A stretch of 64,000 bases of DNA from Alistipes senegalensis JC50 (GTDB lineage: Bacteria > Bacteroidota > Bacteroidia > Bacteroidales > Rikenellaceae). Of the stretch, positions 27,150 to 35,652 are shown in pieces. A model generated the notes under the pieces. It had not been told where the DNA came from. It ran no database searches and saw nothing but the letters and a program-made list of their open reading frames with translations. The translations under genes were made by a program, and so were the position numbers. Within the stretch, counting starts at the first letter, position 1, and each line of letters begins with the position of its first letter. The stretch spans positions 1,178,001 through 1,242,000 of the forward strand of contig NZ_CP102252.1 of the NCBI RefSeq assembly GCF_025145645.1. Direction: 5' to 3'.

Positions 27150-28373
27150 TTACAGACCGGAGACATCGTTCAGCAGTTCGTCAAGCAGTTTCCGCGTGAC
27201 GGTATAGATCCGTGCCGTCTTGCTCTCCTGGCGTTGGGTCAACCCATTGTAGGTGATCGTATAGCGCTGGTAGTAGGTCGGCGGTGCCGGCCGCAGCTGC
27301 CAGCTCTCGGTCAGTGTCCGCCGCACGGTGGGATGATCGACCCGAATGCCGCGGATCTCCAGCATGTTCACCATGTCGCTCACGTCGAACTGATACTCCT
27401 CCAGCTTCTCGCCATCCAAGATGTCGCGGATGATCGACAGCATCTCGGCTTCGGGCTTGCTGCGGTTGTAGTGGATGATCCGCCGCAGGGCCTCCGTCGC
27501 CAAGAGTCGCGGGGAGAACCACAGGCGGCTCTCCTCGCGGGTCGAGAGCGTGCGTCGTTGCAGAAAGAACAGCAGCCCCGGGATTTCAGTCTGCATCCGG
27601 GCAAGCAGCTGCTGGTCGTCGTGCGTCAGCGGCGGGATACGCCGCACCCAGTAGCGAGTCTCCGCCGCCTCGATCAGCACGGGATTGCGCTCGTTGTTGG
27701 AGCACAGCACGAACTTCCCGAAGAACTCCACCTCCCGGCGGTCGCGCCCCTTTGCCTCGGCCTTGTAGCTGCGGGCCGTCGAGAGGTTCTTGATCCGTTC
27801 GGAGTCTTCGCGGCGGTTGAGCAGCACCTCATCCACGCAGATCAGCAGCTTGCCTGCCCAGTCGTCGTTGAACTGCGAACGGAAGTCCTCGTTGGTGTTG
27901 AAGGTGACATTCCCGCCGAAGATCAGTTTCAGCAGATTCAGAAAGGTGGTCTTGCCTGTATTGCGCTCGCTGGAGACCAGCAGCAGAACGGGCAGCCTCT
28001 GCAAGGGCCGCAGGTAGAGCAGCTGCAGATAGTCATACCCCATCTCGACCTGCTCGCCGAAGATGTGCGACAGAAAGCCGCGGATGTGCGGGAAATCCCC
28101 TTCGGCCGGCTGGAAGGGGATCGGTTCGTAACGATTCAGAAAGCCGTGGATCTCCCGCCGGTAGTTCGTGTGGTCGGGAACCGTGCAGAATCCGTCGTAC
28201 TTCGGAATGCGGGCCAGGTAATCCTTCCCGAAATCCTGGCGCAGGGTCTCGACATTCCACGCCAGGAGGATCTCGATGCTCCGGCCGCTGCTCAACGGCT
28301 GCTGAACCCGCTTGTAGATGGTTGTTCCCACGCGAAGATAGGCCGCGCCGGTCTCCTTCCGTTTAGCGGTCAT
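27150..28373 (-). CDS. VirE/DUF5906-like primase-associated helicase
   Basis: The 407-residue product has a Walker A motif SSERNTGKTTF (about residues 132-142), a Walker B-like LLICVDEVLL (about 170) and a sensor-like FVLCSNNERNPVLIE, the pattern of SF3-type helicases called virulence-associated E or DUF5906 proteins. The C-terminal 90 residues look like a winged-helix DNA-binding part. In mobilizable and integrative elements it cooperates with the adjacent Toprim primase in element replication. The start overlaps the stop of the upstream HTH gene by 11 bases. Confidence 0.85.
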   Translation of the reverse strand: MTAKRKETGAAYLRVGTTIYKRVQQPLSSGRSIEILLAWNVETLRQDFGKDYLARIPKYDGFCTVPDHTNYRREIHGFLNRYEPIPFQPAEGDFPHIRGFLSHIFGEQVEMGYDYLQLLYLRPLQRLPVLLLVSSERNTGKTTFLNLLKLIFGGNVTFNTNEDFRSQFNDDWAGKLLICVDEVLLNRREDSERIKNLSTARSYKAEAKGRDRREVEFFGKFVLCSNNERNPVLIEAAETRYWVRRIPPLTHDDQQLLARMQTEIPGLLFFLQRRTLSTREESRLWFSPRLLATEALRRIIHYNRSKPEAEMLSIIRDILDGEKLEEYQFDVSDMVNMLEIRGIRVDHPTVRRTLTESWQLRPAPPTYYQRYTITYNGLTQRQESKTARIYTVTRKLLDELLNDVSGL

Positions 28374-28668
28374 GACGGCCTCCTTTCAGGATTTGTTGCA
28401 CATCCGCCACACGATAACGACGCTGCCCGCCATACTCCACAGGAACAAGATAGCCGCTCTTTGCCCAGCGCCAAAGCGTAGAGGAGTCAATACCCAACAA
28501 GGCAATGGTCTGCTTGCGCGTGTACAATTCGCCCGTTTGCGGCAAGGCTGGCGAGACCAAAGGCGACGGGACGGCCGCTGTCAACTCCCGATGCCATTGC
28601 CGGAGATCCTCCAAACGGACGGTGACATGCACGTCACCGCCCATTTCATACAATTGTTTCAGGTCCAT
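28363..28668 (-). CDS. Excisionase-like helix-turn-helix protein
   Basis: ATG 28668 gives a protein of about 101 residues. The C-terminal half, YTRKQTIALLGIDSSTLWRW followed by KSGYLVPVEYGGQRRYR, is a MerR/excisionase-type HTH as found in DNA-binding proteins of Bacteroides integrative elements. The frame could extend to 28746, but that adds sequence unlike the family. It is first in the replication-mobilization operon and may control both excision and the downstream genes. Confidence 0.8.
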   Translation of the reverse strand: MDLKQLYEMGGDVHVTVRLEDLRQWHRELTAAVPSPLVSPALPQTGELYTRKQTIALLGIDSSTLWRWAKSGYLVPVEYGGQRRYRVADVQQILKGGRHDR

Positions 28669-28826
28669 AACTCGATCTTTTATCGAACCCAACAGCAGGT
28701 TCGGCAGCGAATATAGCTGGTGCTTCCCCTGCACCTGTTTTTGCAATCAAATCACCGCCGTTGCCCCGGAAAACAATTTCAGAAACAGCTATTTTACAAG
28801 CTGTTGCAATCGCACACAATCCAAAC

Positions 28827-28857
28827 AAAAAATCCCTACACCTCATCGGTGCAGGGA
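28827..28857 (-). terminator. Rho-independent terminator of the AbiE cargo unit
   Basis: Ten-base arms (28848-28857 and 28833-28842, one mismatch) with a 5-base loop are followed on the minus strand by six T (28832-28827). It lies 24 bases past the stop of the membrane-protein gene at 28881 and closes the three-gene unit. Confidence 0.8.
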
Positions 28858-28880
28858 ATATCGACAGAAAGATTCCGCTC

Positions 28881-29636
28881 CTATTGTTGGATATACTCCT
28901 TCAGGTTATCCACCAAACGGATGCCGTAACCGCCATCCGTCGCCCGGAGTTTGGCCCGCAAGGTCTTTGTATTGTACTTGCCCAACGATTCGAATCCCGA
29001 CTTCAACCACTCGGCCAATTCGCTCTGGTCATAAAACTGGTTGCGGGCGCCCTTGAAGGCATTCCACACATTCCATCCATAGTGGCACAAATCCCCGTAA
29101 CCGATCCGATCGCCCCGGAGCCGGACCTGAGGGACCGACTCCGGAATCGCTACCATGCAGGCCAGATAAAGCAGCCGACGCCGTAAAATCAACCGATTCG
29201 ATTCATCAAGGGCTTCACCCAGGATTTGATCCGTATAGGTGTAGACCGTCGAAAGTGCATTTTCGAGAATTTGTGTCTCCGGGTCCGGATCGCCGGGAAT
29301 CACTTCGGATATCGCGACGGTCGGATCCAAGCTCTTCTCATCCGTCGCATCGACTGCGACTCTTTCCAATTCCTCTTCCACGGTAGAAATCTCCTCCGGT
29401 TTGGGCTGCTCTCGACGGAAACGACGGAAGAAACGCTCCGAGAGATCCGCCGAAGTACCCATACTGAAATAGTAAAGCCCTGCCACGCAAAGCCCCGCGG
29501 GAACAAGCAACACAAGGGCCCTCCAGAACGGGAAGCCCCGCGAAACCATGATGCAGAACAACACGATGAGGAAAAAGACAAGGACACTCGCCACAATCAA
29601 ACGAAGCCCTCGATGGAAATATTGATCGGAATTCAT
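28881..29636 (-). CDS. Two-helix membrane protein, third gene of the AbiE unit
   Basis: The 251-residue product has two N-terminal membrane helices (LIVASVLVFFLIVLFCIMV, about 13-31, and ALVLLVPAGLCVAGLYYF, about 40-57). A charged linker rich in Glu/Pro follows, then a cytoplasmic helical domain from about residue 120 with GYGDLCHYGWNVWNAFKGAR and a final GIRLVDNLKEYIQQ. I do not recognise a family. Its ATG lies two bases after the AbiEii stop, and a terminator follows directly, so it belongs to the same transcript as the toxin-antitoxin pair. An effector, sensor or immunity role is possible. Confidence 0.75.
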   Translation of the reverse strand: MNSDQYFHRGLRLIVASVLVFFLIVLFCIMVSRGFPFWRALVLLVPAGLCVAGLYYFSMGTSADLSERFFRRFRREQPKPEEISTVEEELERVAVDATDEKSLDPTVAISEVIPGDPDPETQILENALSTVYTYTDQILGEALDESNRLILRRRLLYLACMVAIPESVPQVRLRGDRIGYGDLCHYGWNVWNAFKGARNQFYDQSELAEWLKSGFESLGKYNTKTLRAKLRATDGGYGIRLVDNLKEYIQQ

Positions 29637-29638
29637 AG

Positions 29639-30652
29639 TTACGATTCGCTGAAAAAATCATCCTCCATTACAACTTTCCGAAACCGATCCCGCAACTCCG
29701 CCATCCGTGCGATCAGTCGATCGTACGGCAGCGAATCTCCATAGATGAAATACTCCTGCATCCGCTCATAATCCCTGCGCCATACCTCCGCCAATTTTTC
29801 GGGCGGAATAAAATCGATCCGGCTTGGATGGTGCGTTCGATAATCGACTCCGCGAATCGTATTGAATATGCTGCGATGCTTGACAATCTCGGCATACATT
29901 CTCGGATCGGCCAAGGCTGCCTTTCCGAAATCCGTATCCATCAGCCGCTCCAAATCGTACAGATGGCGTGTCATTCGCTCGACGCGCGGATTCTCTTTCT
30001 GAAACTCTTCATGCAGCAAAAACGCTTTCTCCAAAAACGTCCGTGACGGCACGACCGCATAAATCGGGAACACCAATTCTCCGAATACATCGGGATATGC
30101 CTCGGCAATCAGCGGACGAATCTCGATCCGCTCACGCGGTTCTTTCATCGACCGGCAGCTGAATTCGATCCGGATTTGCGATTCCACATACTCGATATTC
30201 GCATAAATGCTTCGATACGGCAGCAGCACCAGCGTCGGATCAGCATCGGAGTCCTGCGCCGGAACGGCACGCAACTCAAAATCGGAAGCCCCATATCCTT
30301 CCAGCAATGCCTGCATTTCCGCAACGAGCCGCTGCTCGATATAGGCCCGCGAAAGTTTCCGAATCCGATCGCGCTGCGACTTGTTGTCCCCGGCAATTCT
30401 CCAAAAGGACTTGTCGATTGCAATATCGATGTCCTCCGAGAAGCGTTCTATGACATGCCAACCCTTGCTCAACGACGTACCGCCCTTGAAGGTGATGAAG
30501 TCCCGGCACGACGATTCGAACAGGGCTTTCAACGTCATCGTCACCCACCAGTCCTTCTCGACAGCCTGCGGAGGAAGCCCGACACGCTCGCTCGTCTGTG
30601 CAACGAACATACTTTTCTGCTCGTCGGAAAACGTCCAAAAATTATTTTTCAT
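29639..30652 (-). CDS. abiEii: AbiEii-family nucleotidyltransferase toxin
   Basis: The 337-residue product carries the AbiEii/DUF1814 nucleotidyltransferase core. The key block is ITFKGGTSLSKGWHVIERFS followed by EDIDIAI (about residues 52-78), which holds the GGTSLSK motif and the DxD-type acidic pair. A later segment with RMTRHLYDLERL is also typical. AbiEii toxins of type IV abortive-infection systems transfer nucleotides to target RNA and arrest growth when released by phage infection. The start overlaps the AbiEi stop by 11 bases. The N-terminal VEKDWWVTMTLKALF block is also conserved in the family. The catalytic residues look intact, so activity is expected. Confidence 0.9.
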   Translation of the reverse strand: MKNNFWTFSDEQKSMFVAQTSERVGLPPQAVEKDWWVTMTLKALFESSCRDFITFKGGTSLSKGWHVIERFSEDIDIAIDKSFWRIAGDNKSQRDRIRKLSRAYIEQRLVAEMQALLEGYGASDFELRAVPAQDSDADPTLVLLPYRSIYANIEYVESQIRIEFSCRSMKEPRERIEIRPLIAEAYPDVFGELVFPIYAVVPSRTFLEKAFLLHEEFQKENPRVERMTRHLYDLERLMDTDFGKAALADPRMYAEIVKHRSIFNTIRGVDYRTHHPSRIDFIPPEKLAEVWRRDYERMQEYFIYGDSLPYDRLIARMAELRDRFRKVVMEDDFFSES

Positions 30653-31250
30653 AGAACGACATAATGATTTTACGAATCCATGCCGGCACCAACCGCAGAT
30701 CGGGCAGGATGCTCGACTTCGGAATCCGGGCGAATATCGTCTTCAGTTGGGCGATGTGCTCCTCCGTCACCTGCGGCCGACCGATCTCCTTCAAAGCGAA
30801 CACGGCAAGCATCAGCGTTTTATTCTGATAGGCCAGATTTTTAAGCGCCACACGCTTGAATCGCAATTTACGACCGTTGAACAGATTGACAGTCCGGGAA
30901 TTGCCGTCGGTATAAAACACATAGTTCATCGGTACCTGGGCAGACAATCCCAATACATTCAATGCGTGCATACCCGTCGGAACAACCCGGGCTTCGCTCT
31001 GCCGGGCTACCTTTTCAGCGATTTCATTGATGGTCGGGTATTGTATGCCCAGTCCAAACTTTCTGTCGATTTTGGGATAGCAATAGAGGCCCCTCGCAAT
31101 ACGGACTAAACCGCCTTTTCGGGTAAGCCGTTCCAATGCCTTCGCAACCGATACGGCCGATCCATACACAGCGAAATCGGATGCGGAATACAACTTACCC
31201 CTCCCGCACTTTTTTGCCTTATTAAGCATCTTATCCTCTATTGCTTGCAT
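30642..31250 (-). CDS. abiEi: AbiEi-like antitoxin/transcriptional repressor
   Basis: ATG 31250 gives about 202 residues; an ATG at 31277 is an alternative, but it lies over the predicted promoter. The N-terminal part (LYSASDFAVYGSAVSVAKAL, then TRKGGLVRIARGLYCYP) is the winged-helix of AbiEi/DUF6088 antitoxins, followed by the conserved core ARVVPTGMHALNVLGLS. AbiEi binds its own promoter and blocks AbiEii activity. The gene overlaps the toxin start, as usual for the pair. Confidence 0.88.
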   Translation of the reverse strand: MQAIEDKMLNKAKKCGRGKLYSASDFAVYGSAVSVAKALERLTRKGGLVRIARGLYCYPKIDRKFGLGIQYPTINEIAEKVARQSEARVVPTGMHALNVLGLSAQVPMNYVFYTDGNSRTVNLFNGRKLRFKRVALKNLAYQNKTLMLAVFALKEIGRPQVTEEHIAQLKTIFARIPKSSILPDLRLVPAWIRKIIMSFYEK

Positions 31251-31274
31251 ATATTTATCCACATATATATGTCG

Positions 31275-31305
31275 CAAATATATACAAATTTATCGACAAA
31301 ACAAA
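31275..31305 (-). promoter_or_regulatory. Predicted promoter of the AbiE three-gene unit
   Basis: On the minus strand TTTG (31305-31302) is followed after 19 bases by TATATTTG (31282-31275), a consensus-quality match. It sits in the 57-base gap between the integrase stop and the AbiEi start. AT-rich inverted sequence around 31255-31290 could be the AbiEi operator. Confidence 0.7.
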
Positions 31306-31307
31306 TC

Positions 31308-32711
31308 TTACTCCAACACGCTTACTGCATCACGCTTGATATCCATGTCAATATCACGATAACGGGCGAACGCCCGGCTGCCGTCCTTATGACCGGACAT
31401 CGCTCCCACGATCGCAGGGTCTTTCACGCTTTTATAAACATTCCCGATGAATGTCCGGCGCGCCATGTGCGACGAAGCAAGGTCGCAGATCGGCACCTGA
31501 ACATTCTGCCGCGTCCGCTGGTCGATCGTCGTCACCATGCGCGTAAGTCCCGCTTTACGGAACGCCGCTTTGATATAGACATTATACTTTTGCTCCGAAA
31601 TAAACGGAAACAGCGTTCCCCGGTTCTCATCGAGGTATTTGCGAATCAACTCCTTCGCAGCACCGATCAGCGGCACCGAGACCGTCACCACCCGGTCGTC
31701 TCGCGTCTTACGGGGAACATATTCGATGCAATCGCCGATGATATTGGCATAGGTCATCTTGTAAAGGTCGCTCACCCGGCAACCGATCATACATTGAAAA
31801 ACAAAAATATCTCGTTGCGTTTCCAGCTGCTTGTCATCCCCCATATCCGCTTCGGCCAACTGTTTGCGTTCGTCTGTCGTAATATAGATGGGCGTACCGT
31901 AAACAATCTCCGCAATCTTATACTGCTTGAACGGATTATTGGAGGTATGTCCGTTATCGTTTAACCATACATAGAACGACCGCAGACGAATCAACATATC
32001 CGAAACGTAATTCATTCCCCGCTCTTTCGGACGGCCGGGAATTACCGTTTCTCCCGCAGCATTGAGATAGGGGCCACGCTTCACAGGCAGATTCTTCCTC
32101 ACCTTCGGCCGAGCATACGGCACCTCGTCGTACAACTCCGGATGTTCGTCGAAAATATCCGGTTCTTTCATCAGAAATACCCCGAAATCATCAAGTGTCG
32201 TCGGAGATACGGTGTGTACATCCAGCACGAACCGTCGGTTCGACAGTTTCCGATACAGCTCATATCGCTTCAGCGTCCGCACCAAGACATTGAAATGTTT
32301 GACACGCGACTCGGACAATTTGTGTGTAGTGAGATATTCATTTGTCAACGAGAAAAAATCTATTTTCTTATCCTCGACGGAAGTCGCCGTCTTCGGCCGC
32401 AAAGTGCGCCGGATCAACTTTTCGAGCCACTCGCGCGTAACGGTCGATTTGTCGTCTGCCGCCTCGACCGAGGTCTCTATCACATCGACCAACTCTTTCA
32501 ATTTCGTCCGCTTTGCCAACAGCGCATCGCGTTCTTCTCCCGGAATATTCGGAATATTGATATCGTTTTTCTTTCCCCAGCGTTTCCGATCGACCCAAAT
32601 TCCGGATGGCACTCGTACACGCGATTCACGGGAAACATAGACGCGGAAATTAACCTGCGATTCTCCCGCGCTGTTCTCCCCTTGCGCCAAAACATATGTA
32701 ACTTTTGCCAT
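31308..32711 (-). CDS. Tyrosine-family integrase of the mobilizable element
   Basis: The 467-residue product has an N-terminal arm-binding region, a SAM-like core-binding domain around 115-270 and a C-terminal catalytic domain. The catalytic residues are visible as GCRVSDLYKM (Arg, about 310), SSHMARRTF (HxxR, about 413), SGHKDG (about 438) and FARYRDID with the probable nucleophile Tyr. It would integrate and excise the element. Its position at the right margin, reading inward, is usual. A TATCTTTG box at 32739-32732 on the minus strand lies about 20 bases before the ATG and could be its -7 element. Confidence 0.93.
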   Translation of the reverse strand: MAKVTYVLAQGENSAGESQVNFRVYVSRESRVRVPSGIWVDRKRWGKKNDINIPNIPGEERDALLAKRTKLKELVDVIETSVEAADDKSTVTREWLEKLIRRTLRPKTATSVEDKKIDFFSLTNEYLTTHKLSESRVKHFNVLVRTLKRYELYRKLSNRRFVLDVHTVSPTTLDDFGVFLMKEPDIFDEHPELYDEVPYARPKVRKNLPVKRGPYLNAAGETVIPGRPKERGMNYVSDMLIRLRSFYVWLNDNGHTSNNPFKQYKIAEIVYGTPIYITTDERKQLAEADMGDDKQLETQRDIFVFQCMIGCRVSDLYKMTYANIIGDCIEYVPRKTRDDRVVTVSVPLIGAAKELIRKYLDENRGTLFPFISEQKYNVYIKAAFRKAGLTRMVTTIDQRTRQNVQVPICDLASSHMARRTFIGNVYKSVKDPAIVGAMSGHKDGSRAFARYRDIDMDIKRDAVSVLE

Positions 32712-32980
32712 ACATCCTCATTTTATACTCACAAAGATATGATTTATATTCGAATATAGCAATACTTTCGCGTCCGCACTGTGTCCGCATTTTTGCAAAA
32801 CAGCTAAAAACAGACAAAATACATTTCACAGCATATAATTTTAATATACTATATTTCAATACATTATAAATATATTCAAACTTTAGTTGTTTGTATATGT
32901 TTTCATAAATCAATCCTTGTCCTGGGCACTGGTTAATCCTCGTGATCGGTTGATTACGGGGATTTTTTTCTTTTTCAGAC

Positions 32981-33772
32981 ATGGAACGCATGTGGGCATT
33001 GATTACCGGAGCCAGTTCCGGCATCGGATACTGCTACGCCGAAGAACTGGCTTCGCGCGGCTATCCGCTGGTCATCGTCAGCAACGAAGAGGCGGCGCTG
33101 TGCAAAGCCGCCGACAGACTGACCCGGCAATACGGCGTGGAAATATGTCCGATCCCGATGGATCTGGCGACGGCAGATGCCGCCGACAGGCTTTATGAGG
33201 CATGCCGCGAACGGAACATCCGGATCGACGTGCTGGTCAACAACGCCGGCATGTATCGTTTCGGCGAAACGCTCGACATCGACAGCGGCTTCACGACGAA
33301 GATGCTCGCCCTGCACGTCCTCACTCCGACGCGTCTCTGCCTCCTTTTCGGGCAGGATATGCGCCGGCAGCGGCACGGATATATCCTGAACATGTCCTCC
33401 GTGACGGCATGGCTGGCCTATCCGGGAATCAATGTCTACGGGGCGACGAAACGCTATCTGAAAAATTTCTCGCGGGGCCTGCACACGGAACTGCGCGACT
33501 ACGGCGTGTACGTGACGGCGGTCTGTCCGGGTGCGGTGGATACCGACCTCTACAATCTGAACGAAAAACTGCGGCGGCGCCTGGTGCGGTCGGGCATTAT
33601 GCTGCCGCCCGGGAAACTCGCCCGCAAGGCGGTGCGTGCGTTGTTCCGCGGCAAAGCCGTGCTGGTTCCCGGTCTGCTGAACCGCCTGGCATTGCCGCTC
33701 ATCGGGCTGATCCCGCACGGCCTGATCCGCCGTGCGGCACGCCGGTCGGGCATCCTGCCGTTGCAATCGTAA
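32981..33772 (+). CDS. Short-chain dehydrogenase/reductase (SDR)
   Basis: The 263-residue product is a classical SDR: the Rossmann nucleotide site is ITGASSGIG (residues 8-16), NNAG is at about 90, and the catalytic Ser plus YGATK are near residues 140-160. It ends with a hydrophobic, basic C-terminal segment (LLNRLALPLIGLIPHGLIRR) that may bind membrane. It would reduce or oxidise a small carbonyl or lipid substrate with NAD(P)H; no specific substrate can be read. It is the first plus-strand gene after the mobilizable element and is more GC-rich than the element, fitting the chromosomal background. Confidence 0.9.
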   Translation: MERMWALITGASSGIGYCYAEELASRGYPLVIVSNEEAALCKAADRLTRQYGVEICPIPMDLATADAADRLYEACRERNIRIDVLVNNAGMYRFGETLDIDSGFTTKMLALHVLTPTRLCLLFGQDMRRQRHGYILNMSSVTAWLAYPGINVYGATKRYLKNFSRGLHTELRDYGVYVTAVCPGAVDTDLYNLNEKLRRRLVRSGIMLPPGKLARKAVRALFRGKAVLVPGLLNRLALPLIGLIPHGLIRRAARRSGILPLQS

Positions 33773-33864
33773 CATCCGGATTCATCGTTCCGTAAAGGTT
33801 CCGTAACAGAGGGTTTTTATCTTCGCACTTTGCAAAATGATTTTTTTCATGCGGATAAAAATTA

Positions 33865-33872
33865 TATCTTTG
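33865..33872 (+). promoter_or_regulatory. Predicted -7 box upstream of the ECF sigma gene
   Basis: TATCTTTG at 33865-33872 matches TAnnTTTG and lies 18 bases before the sigma-factor start. The upstream -33 region is a T-run (33841-33847) rather than a clear TTTG, so the promoter is likely but weak. Confidence 0.5.
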
Positions 33873-33889
33873 GATAATCATACCTCTCC

Positions 33890-34477
33890 ATGAACCGCCC
33901 GAACGGACATATCTCCCGCGAATCTTTCGACGCCTTGTACGCCGATTACAAGCCGCGTTTCGTCCGGATCGCACAGTCGTACGTCCGCAACGGCATGGTC
34001 GCCGAGGACATCGTGACCGACAGTTTCCTCTACCTCTGGGAGCACCGCGCGGAGCTGACGATCACCGCGAGCCTCCCCGCCTACGTGCTGGGCGCCGTGA
34101 AACACGGCTGTCTGGAATGGCTGCGCAACGAGAAGAATCGGCTGAATATCCGGCAGCAAATCCACACCACGGCCTATCACAGCATTCAGGCCCGCATCAC
34201 GGCGTTGGAAGCCTGCGACCCCGGCCAGCTCTTCGCCTCGGAGGTCGCCGCGATCGTGCAGGAGGAGATCGCCCGCATGCCCGAGCCGATGCGGAGCATA
34301 TTCGTCGCCAGCCGCTTCGACGGCAAGACCTATCAGGAGATCGCCGACACAACGGGCATCAGCGTCCGCAATGTGAAAGCCGCCATCCAGCGGGCGCTGG
34401 GCATCATGCGCGAAGCGCTGAAAGACTATCTTCCGGCCTGGATGATTTCGCTGCTGCTCAGCGAGATGCGTTTTTAA
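33890..34477 (+). CDS. ECF-type sigma-70 family RNA polymerase sigma factor
   Basis: The 195-residue product has sigma region 2 (ALYADYKPRFVRIAQSYVRN, then AEDIVTDSFLYLWEHR) and region 4 with an HTH (MPEPMRSIFVASRFDGKTYQ, then EIADTTGISVRNVKAAIQRA). The size and layout match FecI-like ECF factors of Bacteroidetes. It is followed by a FecR-type gene and a SusC with a STN domain, so it very probably activates the downstream uptake operon when the transporter signals substrate binding. Confidence 0.92.
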   Translation: MNRPNGHISRESFDALYADYKPRFVRIAQSYVRNGMVAEDIVTDSFLYLWEHRAELTITASLPAYVLGAVKHGCLEWLRNEKNRLNIRQQIHTTAYHSIQARITALEACDPGQLFASEVAAIVQEEIARMPEPMRSIFVASRFDGKTYQEIADTTGISVRNVKAAIQRALGIMREALKDYLPAWMISLLLSEMRF

Positions 34478-34546
34478 TAAAATTTATTTAGCCCGATCCG
34501 CCCTTTTTCCGTGTCCATCCGCCGCGCCCACGCACCTTATGGATGT

Positions 34547-35491
34547 ATGGAAAAAGAATTGTTGTACAAATACATCGACGGCCGGACCTCGGAAGCGGAG
34601 GAGCAGGCCGTCGTGGATTGGCTGCGGGCCGATCCCGAACACCAGCAGGAGCTGAACGCCCTGTGGTTCGTCCACAATACCACCCTCGTCAACGCACCCC
34701 GTCCCGCCGGCCGGCCGATGCCCGCCGCACGTCCGCAATGGCTCCGCCTGCCGGCCGTGCGCCGCTGCATGCAGGCCGCTGCCGCCCTGCTGCTGCTCGC
34801 GGGAACGTGGTACGCCTCCCGGAGCGTCGTCATCGAGAAGACGGCCAACCAGTATCTCTCGATCGCCGCCCCCGCGGGACAGCGCGTGGACATCACGTTG
34901 CAGGACGGCACGACCGTCTGCCTGAACGCCGGGGCACGGCTGGAATACCCGCTGCGGTTCGGCAAGACCCGGCGGGTGAAACTCTCCGGCGAAGCGATGT
35001 TCGACGTGGACCACGACGCGGCGCGCCCGTTCGTCGTGGAGACCTTCGCCTGCAACGTCGAGGTGCTGGGAACGAAATTCAACGTCGCGACCGACGAAGC
35101 CGCCCGCGAATTCTCCACGGCCCTGCTGCGGGGCCGGCTCCGCGTAACGAACAAGCTCACCCGGGACGACGAGATCGTGATGAATACGAACGATTTCGTC
35201 AGCCTCAGCGGCGACCGCCTCGCCCTGCGGAGCATCGAGAACACCGACGACTACCTCTGGCCGGAGGGCATATTCAACCTGGCGGGGCATAACTTCGGAG
35301 AGATCATCGCGCGGCTCGAAAGCCTCTACGGCGTGACGATCGCCATCGAAAAGACGGCGAGTCCCGAGCTGAACATCATCCGCGGCAAGATTCCCGTCGC
35401 CATGGGGCTGGACTACGCCCTGCGGGCGCTCCAAAAGATCACCCCATTCGAATACGAATCGGCGGACAACGGCACGATCACCATCCGGTGA
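34547..35491 (+). CDS. FecR-family anti-sigma factor
   Basis: ATG 34547 gives about 314 residues; a GTG at 34511 is possible but adds nothing characteristic. An N-terminal cytoplasmic anti-sigma domain (LLYKYIDGRTSEAEEQAVVD) precedes one membrane helix (MQAAAALLLLAGTWYA, about 75-92), a FecR domain (VDITLQDGTTVCLNAGARLE, about 120) and a C-terminal DUF4974 domain (FGEIIARLESLYGVTI). It holds the ECF sigma at the inner membrane and receives the signal from the STN domain of the SusC transporter at 35653. Confidence 0.92.
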   Translation: MEKELLYKYIDGRTSEAEEQAVVDWLRADPEHQQELNALWFVHNTTLVNAPRPAGRPMPAARPQWLRLPAVRRCMQAAAALLLLAGTWYASRSVVIEKTANQYLSIAAPAGQRVDITLQDGTTVCLNAGARLEYPLRFGKTRRVKLSGEAMFDVDHDAARPFVVETFACNVEVLGTKFNVATDEAAREFSTALLRGRLRVTNKLTRDDEIVMNTNDFVSLSGDRLALRSIENTDDYLWPEGIFNLAGHNFGEIIARLESLYGVTIAIEKTASPELNIIRGKIPVAMGLDYALRALQKITPFEYESADNGTITIR

Positions 35492-35652
35492 ACCGAAACG
35501 ATCCCGAACAAAACCTTAAAACAAGATAGCCCATGAACGACAGCTGACCCACGGTATGCCGCATAAAAAAGCCCGCAGGCGTTGCAACCACCCGCAGGCA
35601 CCGCGGCCAATAGAATTCGAACCAATCCTAACAACCACTAACTGACAAATTT

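Larger units (their letters stand above)
23700..32960. mobile_element. Integrated mobilizable element with AbiE cargo (approximate limits)
   Basis: All genes from 23862 to 32711 lie on the minus strand and form a recognisable mobilizable element: tyrosine integrase at one end, then an AbiE cargo unit, an excisionase-like HTH protein, a helicase-like protein, a Toprim primase, MobC, a relaxase and two accessory proteins. It has no conjugative transfer (Tra) genes, so it would depend on a helper. The ends are estimated: the right one between the integrase and the SDR gene, the left one in the AT-rich region before 23862. No att repeat could be confirmed. Confidence 0.75.

Noticed and set aside
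35571..35599. Repeated CCCGCAGGC units before the STN-SusC gene as a hairpin
   Set aside because: The copies are direct, not inverted, and only nine bases long; no structure or regulatory role can be supported.
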